Origin: Flavobacteriales bacterium UBA2619
Lineage (GTDB): Bacteria > Bacteroidota > Bacteroidia > Flavobacteriales_D > Sanyastnellaceae
NCBI GenBank assembly: GCA_002339135.1
Contig: DDJR01000048.1
Location: forward strand, 6,429 to 70,428
Length of the DNA stretch: 64,000 nucleotides
Direction of reading: 5' to 3'
The position numbers were made by a program, and so were the translations under genes. Positions 1-9,360 of the stretch are shown here, in pieces; positions within the stretch are counted from its first letter, which is position 1, and each line of letters opens with the position of its first letter. The notes beneath the pieces are model-generated. The model worked only from the letters and a program-made list of their open reading frames with translations. It was not told the origin of the DNA and did no database searches.

Positions 1-2
1 AA

Positions 3-788
3 CCTCTAGTTAGAACAGGTGGGACGATGTGGACAGTGAGGTCTTGGCGGGGAAAGGTCTATCCTCAAAAGGACCCCATGAGGACCTGGGCCAAGCACTA
101 TGGGAGGCAGTTTAGCTCACTAGAATTTAACGCTACACATTATAGGATTTATCCACCTGAAAAAATGAGTTTATGGGCAAAAGAGATGCCTGAAGATTTT
201 GTTTTTTGTCCAAAATTTCCTGCTTTAATATCTCACTACAGAAGATTTAACAATTGCGAAGGACCAACTGATGATTTCATTTCTGGACTCGTGGCTTTAG
301 GGGATAAACTTGGCCCCACTTTTCTTCAACTTCCGCCACATTTTGCTCCCAAACACAGCAGCAAGCTAATTCCATATCTGAACAATTGGCCACGCGACTT
401 GAAAATGGCAATCGAGTTCAGGCATGCTGACTGGTTTGCTGGCGGAAGGGAGGCAGAGCTGGTTTGGAAACTCATGGCTCAACTCGGAATCGGTGCTGTG
501 ATAAGTGATACTGCTGGCCGCAGAGACGCACTACATATGCGCTTTACCGCTCCTTTTTTAATCGTCAGGTTTGGCGGGTATGACGGCCATGTCAGCGACG
601 AAAAGAGGCTGCGCTTGTGGGCTGAAAAAATAAACGACTTCAACAAAGATGGGGTCTATCTAGAATCATTTGATTTTCTAGTTCACACCACTGACAGCAT
701 CCACACACCTGAATCATGCATTTTGTTTGCAAACATTATAAAAGAAGTTTGCGGAATAGATGTTAAAGTTCCTGCATTAATTTCTTAG
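3..788 (+). CDS. DUF72 family protein, 5'-truncated by window edge
   Basis: This is a DUF72 (YecE-like) protein of unknown biochemical role, expected to have a TIM-barrel-like fold. The first ATG is at 27, but the frame stays open to the left edge. The codons before it read ...GGT-M-WTVRSWRGKVYP, which lines up with the usual DUF72 opening (IGTSGWSY..W.G.FYP), so the true start is very probably outside the window. Family hallmarks seen are the early SLEFNATHYR stretch, FLQLPPHF, and AIEFRHADWF near the middle. It converges on secA and the two stop codons overlap by 4 bp. Family assignment is firm; function is unknown. Confidence 0.85.
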   Translation, partial: PLVRTGGTMWTVRSWRGKVYPQKDPMRTWAKHYGRQFSSLEFNATHYRIYPPEKMSLWAKEMPEDFVFCPKFPALISHYRRFNNCEGPTDDFISGLVALGDKLGPTFLQLPPHFAPKHSSKLIPYLNNWPRDLKMAIEFRHADWFAGGREAELVWKLMAQLGIGAVISDTAGRRDALHMRFTAPFLIVRFGGYDGHVSDEKRLRLWAEKINDFNKDGVYLESFDFLVHTTDSIHTPESCILFANIIKEVCGIDVKVPALIS

Positions 789-3700
789 CCGTGACACTTT
801 TTAAACTTCTTTCCAGAACCACATGGACACGGTGAGTTCGGCTGCACTTTCTTTTCAGAACGAATCGGGTCAACCGGCTTGGGTCGAGGTGGAGCCTGTG
901 GTCGACCGGCTTGCCCTGGAGAAATCATAGAGTCTCTTGCTGCAAAATTTTGTTGGGCAATGTTGTCTACACCAGCCTTAGATGTTTTTCCTAATGGAGC
1001 CGCTTCGACTTTCTTAGCTTGGCGCAAGGGTTGATCTCCTGCATTTGAAGGAATTGTACACTTCATTAAGAAGGAAGCGACCTCTGCATTGACCTTTTGC
1101 ACCATTTGCTTAAACAGCTCGTACGACTCGAATTTGTAAATGAGAAGCGGGTCTTTTTGTTCGTGCCTAGCATGCTGAACATTGTTTCGCAAATCATCCA
1201 TAGCTCTAAGATGCTCCTTCCAATGCAAGTCAATTACTGCAAGAACCACTTGTTTTTCAAGTGACTTCATCACACTTACAGCCTTGGTTGCAACACTGTC
1301 ATCAATGTCTGCGCTTACCTGAATGGTCTTGAGTCCGTCAGAAAACGGGACCAGTATGCTTTTAAAATCGTTTGACTCATCATCATGGACACGCTGAATG
1401 ACTGGATGAGCTCTGCTTGCTAAATCTTCGATCTTCGATCTGTAACTCTCTTCAGATTTAGAATAACACAGGTACACCAAATCATCTGTCTTGGCCGCAA
1501 GGAACTCCTTTTCTAAAACAGGAGCTTCCATACCTAGGTTTGACAACATGGCCAAACGAAAATTTTCGTAGTCCTTAGACTCATGCGTCGCATCCACATT
1601 TCCCTCAACAAGTTCGAAGAACATGTTCGCAATGTCCGTTCTAATTCTATCGCCATAGAGCGCATTTCTTCGAAGCTTATAAATCACTTCGCGCTGGGCA
1701 TTCATCACATCGTCGTATTCAAGAAGCCTCTTTCGAATCCCAAAGTTGTTTTCCTCAACTTTCGTTTGGGCTCTTTCTATCGACTTTGAAATCATTTTAT
1801 GCTGAATAACTTCTCCATCCTGGTGACCCATCCTGTCCATCATCTTTGCAACACGGTCCGATCCGAATAAACGCATCAAATCATCTTCCAAGGAAGCATA
1901 AAATTGAGAAGATCCTGGATCTCCTTGACGACCTGCACGACCACGAAGCTGTCTATCTACTCTGCGAGAATCATGTCTTTCAGTTCCTATAATGGCAAGA
2001 CCTCCAGCTTCTTTCACTTCTTTCGTTAACTTAATGTCGGTACCACGTCCAGCCATATTTGTCGCGATCGTAATCGTTCCCGCCTGACCTGCTCTGGTAA
2101 CTACCTCCGCTTCTTGCTGGTGTCTCTTCGCATTAAGAACCTGGTGATCTAAGCCTTGTCTATCTAACATCCTGGACAGCAATTCCGAAACTTCAACTGT
2201 CGTTGTTCCAACAAGGACTGGTCTACCTGACTTGCTGAGTTCAGCGATCTGCTCGATGGCAGCATTGTATTTCTCGCGCTTTGTCTTATAAACCAAATCC
2301 TCCCTGTCATCTCGAGCAATAGGCCTGTTTGTGGGAATGACCTTAACATCCAATTTATAGATGTCCCAAAACTCTCCTGCTTCAGTTTCCGCAGTTCCAG
2401 TCATACCAGCAAGCTTGTGGTACATTCTGAAGAAATTCTGGAGAGTCACCGTCGCGTATGTTTGAGTCGCAGCCTCAATTTTTACGTTTTCTTTCGCTTC
2501 AATCGCTTGATGCAAACCATCAGAGTATCGCCTCCCGTCCATAATACGACCGGTCTGTTCATCGACAATTTTCACCTTGTTTTCCATGATGACGTACTCG
2601 ATGTCCTTCTCGAACAAAGTATAAGCTTTAAGCAGCTGATTCATAGAGTGAATGCGTGCAGATTTTACACCGTAATCCTGCATTACCTCTTGCTTCATAG
2701 CTAATTTTTCTTCATCGTTAGAATCCAAATTGTCTAAGGCTACGAGTTCTGTTGCAATGTCCGGCATGGTAAAAAACGCATCATCTTCCATTCCCTGAGT
2801 CAGATACAAGATCCCTTTCTCAGAAAGCTCAATTTGGTTTTGCTTCTCATCAATCACAAAAAACAACTCCTCATCTGCTTTGTGCATCTCACGCTGATTG
2901 TCTGCCAAGTAAAATGACTCTACTTTCAGCATGCGCTGTCGCATCCCTTCATTGCTGAGGAATTTAATGATGGGCTTCGACTTGGGGAGGCCTCTAAAAG
3001 CTCGGTAAAGGGCAAGTCCAGCCGCTTCACTTTCTTCTTTTGAGAGTCCATCGGTGAGAAGCTTCTTCGCCTCAGTGAGAAACCCTTGCACTGCTTTTTG
3101 CTGAACTTGAATCAGCTTGACAACCATGGGTTTTAGGGATTCAAACTCTTGTTCGTCACCTTTCGGCGTAGGTCCGCTAATAATAAGTGGCGTTCTCGCC
3201 TCGTCAATCAGAACAGAATCCACCTCGTCAACAATTGCATAATGGTGGCGCCTCTGGACTAACATATCCGGGTTCTTGGCCATGTTGTCCCGCAGGTAAT
3301 CAAATCCAAACTCATTGTTCGTCCCAAATGTGATGTCACATTTATAAGCCTCTCTGCGAGACTCACTGTTAGGCTGATGTTTGTCAATACAATCTACCGT
3401 AAGGCCGTGAAATTCGTACAATGGACCCATCCATTCAGAGTCACGCTTCGCCAAGTAATCGTTTACTGTCACAAGGTGAACTCCCCTTCCTGTGAGGGCA
3501 TTCAAAAATACCGGCAAAGTCGCTACTAGGGTTTTACCTTCACCGGTGTGCATTTCCGCTACGCTACCTCTGTGAAGGGCTACTCCACCAACAAGTTGCA
3601 CATCGTAGTGAACCATCTCCCAGGTCACATCTGACCCGGCTGCTTTCCATGTGTTCGACCAAAATGCTTTCTCTCCCTCGACCCTCACCATCTCTCTTTT

Positions 3701-4126
3701 TGCAGCTATGTCCTTGTCGAACTGCAGTGCAGTAACCTCAATCTCTCCTTCTGCTGTGAATCTTTTCGCTGTTTCTTTCACGAGCGCAAAAGCCTCGGGT
3801 AAAATTTCAACAAGCACAACTTCAAGTGCTTCATTAATTGACAACTCTAAGGTGTCGATTCTTTCAAAAACTGCTTCTTTAGCGTCGAGATCTGACTCGG
3901 GCATGTTGGCTGCTTCTATTTTTAAATCGTTAATCTCACCTTGCAAATCTGCAATGTGGTCATTGATTCTTGCTCGCAGATCTGTAGATTTCAATCTAAG
4001 TTCATCGGCGCTGAGGTGTAAGAGGGACTTTTCAGCCAACAAAATATCATCAACAACGGGCTGAATTTCCTTCAGGTCGCTGGATGACTTATCTCCTAGA
4101 AATATTTTTAAAAGACCTTTAAGCAT
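785..4126 (-). CDS. secA: Preprotein translocase ATPase SecA
   Basis: SecA is the ATP-driven motor that pushes unfolded preproteins through SecYEG in the inner membrane. The 1113 residues are the long form typical of Bacteroidota. Walker A is MHTGEGKT at residues 192-199, and the DEAD-type Walker B is DEVDSVLIDEART from residue 300. The RGRAGRQGDPG helicase motif is present, and the C-terminus ends in a zinc-binding SEC-C tail (CPCGSGKKFKKCHG). An acidic, helical insertion sits at about residues 45-110. The ATG at 4126 is supported by a -7 promoter element ending 4 nt upstream. It is divergent from nrdBA. Confidence 0.98.
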   Translation of the reverse strand: MLKGLLKIFLGDKSSSDLKEIQPVVDDILLAEKSLLHLSADELRLKSTDLRARINDHIADLQGEINDLKIEAANMPESDLDAKEAVFERIDTLELSINEALEVVLVEILPEAFALVKETAKRFTAEGEIEVTALQFDKDIAAKREMVRVEGEKAFWSNTWKAAGSDVTWEMVHYDVQLVGGVALHRGSVAEMHTGEGKTLVATLPVFLNALTGRGVHLVTVNDYLAKRDSEWMGPLYEFHGLTVDCIDKHQPNSESRREAYKCDITFGTNNEFGFDYLRDNMAKNPDMLVQRRHHYAIVDEVDSVLIDEARTPLIISGPTPKGDEQEFESLKPMVVKLIQVQQKAVQGFLTEAKKLLTDGLSKEESEAAGLALYRAFRGLPKSKPIIKFLSNEGMRQRMLKVESFYLADNQREMHKADEELFFVIDEKQNQIELSEKGILYLTQGMEDDAFFTMPDIATELVALDNLDSNDEEKLAMKQEVMQDYGVKSARIHSMNQLLKAYTLFEKDIEYVIMENKVKIVDEQTGRIMDGRRYSDGLHQAIEAKENVKIEAATQTYATVTLQNFFRMYHKLAGMTGTAETEAGEFWDIYKLDVKVIPTNRPIARDDREDLVYKTKREKYNAAIEQIAELSKSGRPVLVGTTTVEVSELLSRMLDRQGLDHQVLNAKRHQQEAEVVTRAGQAGTITIATNMAGRGTDIKLTKEVKEAGGLAIIGTERHDSRRVDRQLRGRAGRQGDPGSSQFYASLEDDLMRLFGSDRVAKMMDRMGHQDGEVIQHKMISKSIERAQTKVEENNFGIRKRLLEYDDVMNAQREVIYKLRRNALYGDRIRTDIANMFFELVEGNVDATHESKDYENFRLAMLSNLGMEAPVLEKEFLAAKTDDLVYLCYSKSEESYRSKIEDLASRAHPVIQRVHDDESNDFKSILVPFSDGLKTIQVSADIDDSVATKAVSVMKSLEKQVVLAVIDLHWKEHLRAMDDLRNNVQHARHEQKDPLLIYKFESYELFKQMVQKVNAEVASFLMKCTIPSNAGDQPLRQAKKVEAAPLGKTSKAGVDNIAQQNFAARDSMISPGQAGRPQAPPRPKPVDPIRSEKKVQPNSPCPCGSGKKFKKCHG

Positions 4127-4138
4127 TGTGCAAAAGTA
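4127..4138 (-). promoter_or_regulatory. Leaderless-type promoter of secA
   Basis: On the minus strand the sequence TACTTTTG is followed by four bases (CACA) and the secA ATG. It matches the Bacteroidota -7 consensus TAnnTTTG perfectly, so transcription should start at or next to the start codon. No clear -33 TTTG is seen at the expected spacing. Confidence 0.6.
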
Positions 4139-4270
4139 CGCATTCAGTGTTCCTTAAATTAAGTCCATTTCATGAATGCTTTTTGAACTCAAAAAATCAT
4201 ACCACAAAAGTGTCATTTTTCCATAAAATTTACAAAACATCATCAATTTACAACCCCTGTATCGTTAGTA

Positions 4271-4307
4271 AACACAAGTGTTGTGCATGGTTATTAACAT
4301 ATGTGTT
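4271..4307. promoter_or_regulatory. Paired short palindromes upstream of nrdBA
   Basis: Two related dyads, AACACAAGTGTT (4271-4282) and AACATATGTGTT (4296-4307), share AACA-N4-TGTT and start 25 bp apart. They lie in the 280-bp gap between secA and nrdB, about 33 bp upstream of the predicted nrd -33 box. They do not fit the NrdR-box consensus. They are candidate operators for an unknown regulator; function is inferred from position only. Confidence 0.35.
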
Positions 4308-4339
4308 GAGAACTACATAGTAAAGTGGGCTCAATGACC

Positions 4340-4371
4340 TTGCAAAAGTGGTGGTCTAGATTGTTTCTTTG
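4340..4371 (+). promoter_or_regulatory. Predicted nrdBA promoter
   Basis: TTG at 4340-4342 and TTTCTTTG at 4364-4371 are separated by 21 bp, close to the TTTG/TAnnTTTG arrangement of Bacteroidota primary-sigma promoters, with one mismatch in the -7 box. The predicted start near 4375 gives a leader of about 30 nt before nrdB. Confidence 0.4.
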
Positions 4372-4406
4372 AGACGTTGGTTTAAAATTACGATTTCACA
4401 AAAGAC

Positions 4407-5483
4407 ATGGACGCATCTACTTCTAAAATAAACGAGCTCGAGAACGAGACAAAAAGTGCCTTAAATGCACAAACAGCTATAAATGAGGTCTTGCCCGAAA
4501 ACACATCTGTGGAAGAGCCTATTTTAATAGAAAATCCCAAACGGTTTGTCTTGTTCCCAATTCAGCACGACGATATCTGGGCTGAGTATAAAAAGCAAGA
4601 AGCAAGCATTTGGACCGCTGAAGAAATTGATCTTTCCGCTGACTTAACAGATTGGTCTGACAAGCTGAACGATGATGAACGGTTTTTTATCAAAAACGTT
4701 CTGGCTTTCTTTGCCGCTTCTGACGGGATTGTAAATGAGAACATCGCGGAGAATTTCGTGCAAGAGGTTCAGTATACAGAAGCTAAGTTTTTCTATGGAT
4801 TCCAGATTATGATGGAAAACATCCACTCTGAAACTTACTCTTTACTCATTGACACTTACATCCAAGACACAAAAGAAAAAGATCATTTATTCAACGCAAT
4901 TGAAACTCTCCCTTTTGTTAAGGCAAAGGCGGAGTGGGCTATGCGCTGGATCGACAATGGAAGTTTTGCTGAACGATTAATTGCATTTGCTGCGGTTGAA
5001 GGCATCTTTTTTAGCGGAAGTTTTTGTTCAATATTTTGGCTTAAAAAGAGAGGCCTTATGCCTGGACTTACGTTCTCAAACGAACTCATTTCTAGAGACG
5101 AGGGGATGCACTGCGACTTTGCTTGTCTTCTTTACAACAACCATCTTGTAAATAAGCTACCTAAGAAAACAGTCCAGCAAATCATTGTGGATGCAGTGAA
5201 CATGGAGAAGGAATTTGTGACTGAAGCTCTTCCTGTGAGACTGATCGGAATGAACGCCGATTTGATGCAACAATACATTGAATTTGTTGCGGACAGATTG
5301 CTCGTAGAACTCGGAAACGAAAAAGTATACAACGCGACAAACCCATTTGACTTTATGGATATGATTTCACTTCAAGGAAAAACAAACTTCTTTGAAAAAA
5401 GAGTTGGAGAATACCAGAAGTCTGGCGTGATGAACCATGGTTCTGAAGACAGCAAAAGCTTCAACATGGACGCGGACTTCTAA
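4407..5483 (+). CDS. nrdB: Class I ribonucleotide reductase, small (radical) subunit NrdB
   Basis: NrdB carries the metal-radical cofactor of aerobic ribonucleotide reductase, which makes dNTPs. The ligands line up with the family: D106 (FAASDGI), E137 and H140 (MENIHSE), E199 (AAVEGI), and E232 and H235 (RDEGMH). Y144, four residues after H140, is the radical tyrosine. The C-terminus NMDADF is an acidic tail of the kind that docks to NrdA. The first roughly 45 residues are a low-complexity extension and not an ATP-cone. nrdA follows after 50 bp, indicating an operon with small subunit first. Confidence 0.97.
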   Translation: MDASTSKINELENETKSALNAQTAINEVLPENTSVEEPILIENPKRFVLFPIQHDDIWAEYKKQEASIWTAEEIDLSADLTDWSDKLNDDERFFIKNVLAFFAASDGIVNENIAENFVQEVQYTEAKFFYGFQIMMENIHSETYSLLIDTYIQDTKEKDHLFNAIETLPFVKAKAEWAMRWIDNGSFAERLIAFAAVEGIFFSGSFCSIFWLKKRGLMPGLTFSNELISRDEGMHCDFACLLYNNHLVNKLPKKTVQQIIVDAVNMEKEFVTEALPVRLIGMNADLMQQYIEFVADRLLVELGNEKVYNATNPFDFMDMISLQGKTNFFEKRVGEYQKSGVMNHGSEDSKSFNMDADF

Positions 5484-5533
5484 AGACACAACCCACTCAT
5501 TATCCTACCTGAACCACCCCTAAGATATTTGCC

Positions 5534-7900
5534 ATGTACGTAGTTAAACGCGACGGAAGACGTGAACTTGTTCAATTTGACAAGATAACAGCCAGAATAA
5601 AAAAACTGTGTTATAGCCTTCACGAATCCGTGGATCCTCAACGTATCGCTATGCGAGTTATCGAGGGTGTTTACGACGGCGTGACCACAACGGAACTTGA
5701 CAACCTTGCTGCAGAGGTCGCCGCAACAAGTGCTGTTACTCACCCTGACTATGCCAGTCTTGCTAGCCGAATTGCTGTAAGCAACTTACACAAGGCAACT
5801 AAAAAATCTTTTGCGGAGACAATCGGTGAACTTTACAACTATGTTGACCCTGTAACTGGTGAACCTGCAAGCTTAATTGCTGAAGATGTCCATGAAATCA
5901 TCCAAGAAAATGCAGAATACTTGGATTCACAGATTATCTACGACAGAGACTTCAGCTACGACTTTTTTGGGTTTAAAACACTAGAGCGTTCATACTTGTT
6001 AAAGATGAACGGAGCTATTTCCGAAAGGCCACAGCAGATGCTTATGAGAGTAAGTGTAGGAATTCACAAAGATGATCTTGAATCTGTTGTAAGCACCTAC
6101 CACATGTTAAGTGAGGGGTGGTTTACCCATGCCACACCTACACTGTTTAACTCTGGCACGCCCAAACCTCAGATGTCGAGCTGTTTCCTTTTAACAATGA
6201 AAGAAGACAGTATTTCGGGGATCTACGATACACTAAAGCAATGTGCTAAGATTTCTCAAAGTGCTGGAGGCATAGGTTTAGCGATGCACAACATTCGAGC
6301 TAAGGGATCATATATCAAAGGAACAAATGGCACATCGAATGGCATCGTTCCAATGTTGAGAGTGTTTAATGATACTGCTCGATATGTTGACCAAGGTGGT
6401 GGCAGACGAAAAGGTTCTTTTGCCATGTACTTGGAACCTTGGCACGCTGATGTCTTTGATTTCATCGAGATGAGAAAGAACCATGGAAAAGAAGAGCAGA
6501 GAGCGAGAGATCTCTTTTACGCTCTTTGGATTCCAGATTTGTTTATGAGGAGAGTCGAAGAGAACGGCGAGTGGACGTTAATGTGCCCGAACGAATGTCC
6601 AGGACTTCCTGAAGCACATAGCGCTGATTTTGATGCTCTTTACATTAAATATGAAAAAGAAGGGAAGGGAAGAAAGACGATAAAAGCTCAAGATCTTTGG
6701 TTTAAGATATTAGAAAGCCAAGTTGAGACTGGCACCCCGTATATGTTGTTCAAGGATGCGGCTAACGCGAAATCCAACCAAAAGAACTTGGGAACAATCC
6801 GTTCGTCAAATCTCTGCACTGAAATCATCGAGTATACAGCACCTGATGAAGTTGCTGTTTGCAATCTCGCCTCAATTGCTCTGCCTAAGTTTGTCAAGTC
6901 TGATGGGACATTTGACCATGAAAAATTATTTGAGATCACGTATCAAACGACGAAAAATCTCAACCGCATTATCGACAGAAATTACTACCCCGTCATTGAG
7001 GCACGCAATTCTAATATGCGCCACCGACCTATCGGGATTGGTATTCAGGGATTGGCAGACGTGTTTATTTTAATGCGACACGCGTTTGACTCTGAAGAAG
7101 CTCGAAAGCTGAACAAAGAAATTTTTGAAACGCTTTACTATGCCTCATGCACAGCCTCGAAAGACATGGCTAAAATCGATGGGGCTTACGAAACTTTTAA
7201 AGGCTCACCAGCTTCAAAAGGGATTCTGCAGTACGACATGTGGAATGTAACACCCTCAAATCGCTGGGAGTGGGATGTGCTTAAAGAGGAGATTGGCAAA
7301 CACGGAATGCGCAACTCTTTGTTAATCGCACCAATGCCAACAGCATCCACAGCCCAGATTTTAGGAAACAACGAATGTTTCGAGCCTTATACTTCAAACA
7401 TCTATACTCGACGGGTATTGTCTGGCGAGTTTATCGTTGTTAACAAGCATCTTCTTCGCGATTTAGTCAAGCTTGATCTGTGGGATGATGACATGAAAAA
7501 TCGCCTGATTGCAGCCAATGGATCAGTCCAAAACATTGATGAAATCCCTGACAACATTAAGTTGCTGTACAGAACTGCCTGGGAAATTTCTCAGCGTTCA
7601 ATTATTGATATGGCAGCAGATCGTGGGGCTTACATCTGTCAGTCACAGTCTCTGAATATTTTCATGGAAAATGTGACAAATTCAAAGCTCACCTCCATGC
7701 ACTTTCACGCTTGGAAAAGTGGACTTAAAACAGGGATGTATTACCTTAGAACGAAGGCTGCCGCTGATGCAATTAAGTTTACGGTTGACAAAAAGTACAA
7801 GACGAAAGACGCTCCCAAAGCACCTCAATTTACCCAAGAGGAAGCCATTGAAATGTGCAGCATAGAAAATGGTGACGACTGCGACATGTGTGGTAGCTAA
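5534..7900 (+). CDS. nrdA: Class I ribonucleotide reductase, large (catalytic) subunit NrdA
   Basis: NrdA reduces ribonucleoside diphosphates using the radical generated by NrdB. The N-terminal 90 residues form an ATP-cone ([16 protein letters not shown]...), the allosteric on/off site. Active-site residues seen are C217 (MSSCFLL), the N426/C428/E430 set (SNLCTEI) and C443 (AVCNLAS). The C-terminus ends DDCDMCGS, the redox-active CxxC tail re-reduced by thioredoxin or glutaredoxin. Length (788 aa) is normal. It ends 23 bp from the convergent heme A synthase gene. Confidence 0.97.
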   Translation: MYVVKRDGRRELVQFDKITARIKKLCYSLHESVDPQRIAMRVIEGVYDGVTTTELDNLAAEVAATSAVTHPDYASLASRIAVSNLHKATKKSFAETIGELYNYVDPVTGEPASLIAEDVHEIIQENAEYLDSQIIYDRDFSYDFFGFKTLERSYLLKMNGAISERPQQMLMRVSVGIHKDDLESVVSTYHMLSEGWFTHATPTLFNSGTPKPQMSSCFLLTMKEDSISGIYDTLKQCAKISQSAGGIGLAMHNIRAKGSYIKGTNGTSNGIVPMLRVFNDTARYVDQGGGRRKGSFAMYLEPWHADVFDFIEMRKNHGKEEQRARDLFYALWIPDLFMRRVEENGEWTLMCPNECPGLPEAHSADFDALYIKYEKEGKGRKTIKAQDLWFKILESQVETGTPYMLFKDAANAKSNQKNLGTIRSSNLCTEIIEYTAPDEVAVCNLASIALPKFVKSDGTFDHEKLFEITYQTTKNLNRIIDRNYYPVIEARNSNMRHRPIGIGIQGLADVFILMRHAFDSEEARKLNKEIFETLYYASCTASKDMAKIDGAYETFKGSPASKGILQYDMWNVTPSNRWEWDVLKEEIGKHGMRNSLLIAPMPTASTAQILGNNECFEPYTSNIYTRRVLSGEFIVVNKHLLRDLVKLDLWDDDMKNRLIAANGSVQNIDEIPDNIKLLYRTAWEISQRSIIDMAADRGAYICQSQSLNIFMENVTNSKLTSMHFHAWKSGLKTGMYYLRTKAAADAIKFTVDKKYKTKDAPKAPQFTQEEAIEMCSIENGDDCDMCGS

Positions 7901-7911
7901 GAAGAATGAAA

Positions 7912-7933
7912 GAAGAGCAACAGTTAGCTCTTC
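7912..7933. terminator. Hairpin between converging nrdA and heme A synthase genes
   Basis: GAAGAGC (7912-7918) and GCTCTTC (7927-7933) form a perfect 7-bp stem with an 8-nt loop between two convergent genes; the right arm lies in the last codons of the heme A synthase gene. There is no strong T-tract on either side, so a bidirectional terminator is only a possibility. Confidence 0.3.
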
Positions 7934-8907
7934 GATGCTAGCAGAGTTCTAAAGTCTACAAGTATCAAAGCGAATCCTAAAATAATGTGAATGGGCTGTG
8001 CATATGCAGGGAATCCCATTTTTGTGAAGATCACCCCCGTTAAGGTCTGGCCTATTAAGATGGCTATGGCAATCTGAGCATAGTGCTTAAGATTCTTGTT
8101 TTTTAACATTGGGATGGCCCACACCATGTGAGTTGCAATGATGACCCAAACCGCGGAGCGGTGGAAAACCCACCAACCTGGCAACCCGGCAATCAAGTTC
8201 TCTCGAGATACATTTGACTCTAACGCAATGTCAACTGCCTCACGTACCTGAGTACCCAACACCAATTGCATAAAAGCAATCAAAAGTGAGAGGGAAATCC
8301 AGATTCTAGTTGCTTTTCTAACCTGAAATTTTGTCCCATCGAGGTGATGGATCAATCCCACAAGGAAAACCAGAATAGCCAACGCACTGACCATGTGAAT
8401 GGTGATTGAAAACGGGATCAAGTTCCCTTCTACAACTAGTTTTCCAAGCCAAGAAACGAACAAAACAGATGCCAAGGTTGCTGACGCTAAAATGATCGGT
8501 ATTTTTCTTCTAGACTTGATCGAAAGAACAAAGAGCAACAGGATCGGAATTCCAGACAGAGCTCCAATCAAACGGTTAAAGTATTCTATCCATGTATGTA
8601 CAGCATTAAACTCGGCATAATCGTGCTTGGCATACGGCTCCCAATCGGAGCTCACAAATTTCTCTCCAAATGACACATGATTTTCTGTTGACACCCACAA
8701 TGTATCACGCTCTATGACCATTGCCCCTTCAGAATACTCAACACCAGTTGACCATTTTATCTGCTCTTCAGAAGTAGGAGGTATAAGCAGTCCAAAACAT
8801 TTAGGCCAGTCAGGACAACCCATACCAGAGCCTGTCATTCTAACTACAGATCCTGCCAGAACAACTAAATAAACCAGAACAAATGCTATATTGGCTATGC
8901 GTTTCAA
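7924..8907 (-). CDS. ctaA: Heme A synthase (COX15/CtaA family)
   Basis: This membrane enzyme oxidises the C8 methyl of heme O to give heme A for cytochrome c oxidases. The 327 residues hold about eight hydrophobic segments. The N-terminal signature VRMTGSGMGCPDWPKCFG is typical of COX15. The catalytic HxxxE..NR stretch appears as VHTWIEYFNRLIGA, and further histidines sit in IHMVSAL, VFHRSAV and PIHIILG in later helices, as expected for a pseudo-twofold heme-binding protein. Its ATG overlaps the stop of the upstream HMA-lipoprotein gene by 4 bp (8904-8907), so the two are co-transcribed. Confidence 0.93.
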   Translation of the reverse strand: MKRIANIAFVLVYLVVLAGSVVRMTGSGMGCPDWPKCFGLLIPPTSEEQIKWSTGVEYSEGAMVIERDTLWVSTENHVSFGEKFVSSDWEPYAKHDYAEFNAVHTWIEYFNRLIGALSGIPILLLFVLSIKSRRKIPIILASATLASVLFVSWLGKLVVEGNLIPFSITIHMVSALAILVFLVGLIHHLDGTKFQVRKATRIWISLSLLIAFMQLVLGTQVREAVDIALESNVSRENLIAGLPGWWVFHRSAVWVIIATHMVWAIPMLKNKNLKHYAQIAIAILIGQTLTGVIFTKMGFPAYAQPIHIILGFALILVDFRTLLASKS

Positions 8908-9305
8908 TTTGCGGCACTCGGCGCGTAATTGGTGACCAAAACTGAGGATACACCATAAAGTTTTCCATCAGCAATGTTGTTCACCGCAGATGTCAGAGAT
9001 GCAACAGTTTCAATCTTAGGGTCGTACTCAATTGTGGCAAAATCCAAGTCTCTGTCACCCTCAAAATTTACCGTAACATTTGAAACGCCTTTTTGTTCTA
9101 AAAGCTCTTTTTTTATTTTCGAAACACAACCTACCTCACACATCATTCCTGTGATTTCTAGTCTTGCCGTTGTTTTATTCAGCTCCCCTACTTCATTGAC
9201 TTCGGTCACTACGCAATCATGAACTTGACTTTTTGTCTCACATCCCGTTGATATAAAAACAGAAATTACTGCAGCAATTGTAATCAGTGTTGAAATCTTA
9301 TTCAT
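8904..9305 (-). CDS. Heavy-metal-associated (HMA) domain lipoprotein
   Basis: This is a 133-aa exported protein. A hydrophobic segment (residues 4-20) ends at C22 in ISTGC, a somewhat atypical lipobox. Residues 47-120 look like an HMA (MerP/CopZ) ferredoxin-like fold with the metal loop GMMCEVGC, a CxxxC spacing instead of the classical CxxC. Its 3' end overlaps the heme A synthase gene, so a role in handling copper or another metal for cytochrome oxidase assembly is a reasonable inference. The start is supported by a perfect -7 element 4 nt upstream. Confidence 0.8.
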   Translation of the reverse strand: MNKISTLITIAAVISVFISTGCETKSQVHDCVVTEVNEVGELNKTTARLEITGMMCEVGCVSKIKKELLEQKGVSNVTVNFEGDRDLDFATIEYDPKIETVASLTSAVNNIADGKLYGVSSVLVTNYAPSAAN

Positions 9306-9317
9306 GATACAAATGTA
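9306..9317 (-). promoter_or_regulatory. Leaderless-type promoter of HMA lipoprotein-ctaA operon
   Basis: Reading the minus strand, TACATTTG is followed by TATC and the ATG. The -7 consensus match is exact and the spacing to the start codon is 4 nt, as at several other genes in this window. Confidence 0.6.
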
Positions 9318-9345
9318 GTGGTGAATTACGGATACAAGGTTGACT

Positions 9346-9353
9346 TACATTTG
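9346..9353 (+). promoter_or_regulatory. -7 element for the DMT transporter gene
   Basis: TACATTTG matches the -7 consensus and ends 7 nt before a GTG codon at 9361. It lies downstream of the alternative TTG at 9340, which argues that GTG 9361 is the start and the mRNA is nearly leaderless. Confidence 0.45.
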
Positions 9354-9360
9354 CCAAACT

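Noticed and set aside
4291..4300. DnaA-box-like TTATTAACA near nrdB
   Set aside because: Two mismatches to TTATCCACA, single copy, and no other origin features nearby.
4271..4307. NrdR boxes upstream of nrdB
   Set aside because: The dyads lack the NrdR consensus centre and the spacing between them (25 bp) does not fit the usual box pair; kept only as unassigned palindromes.
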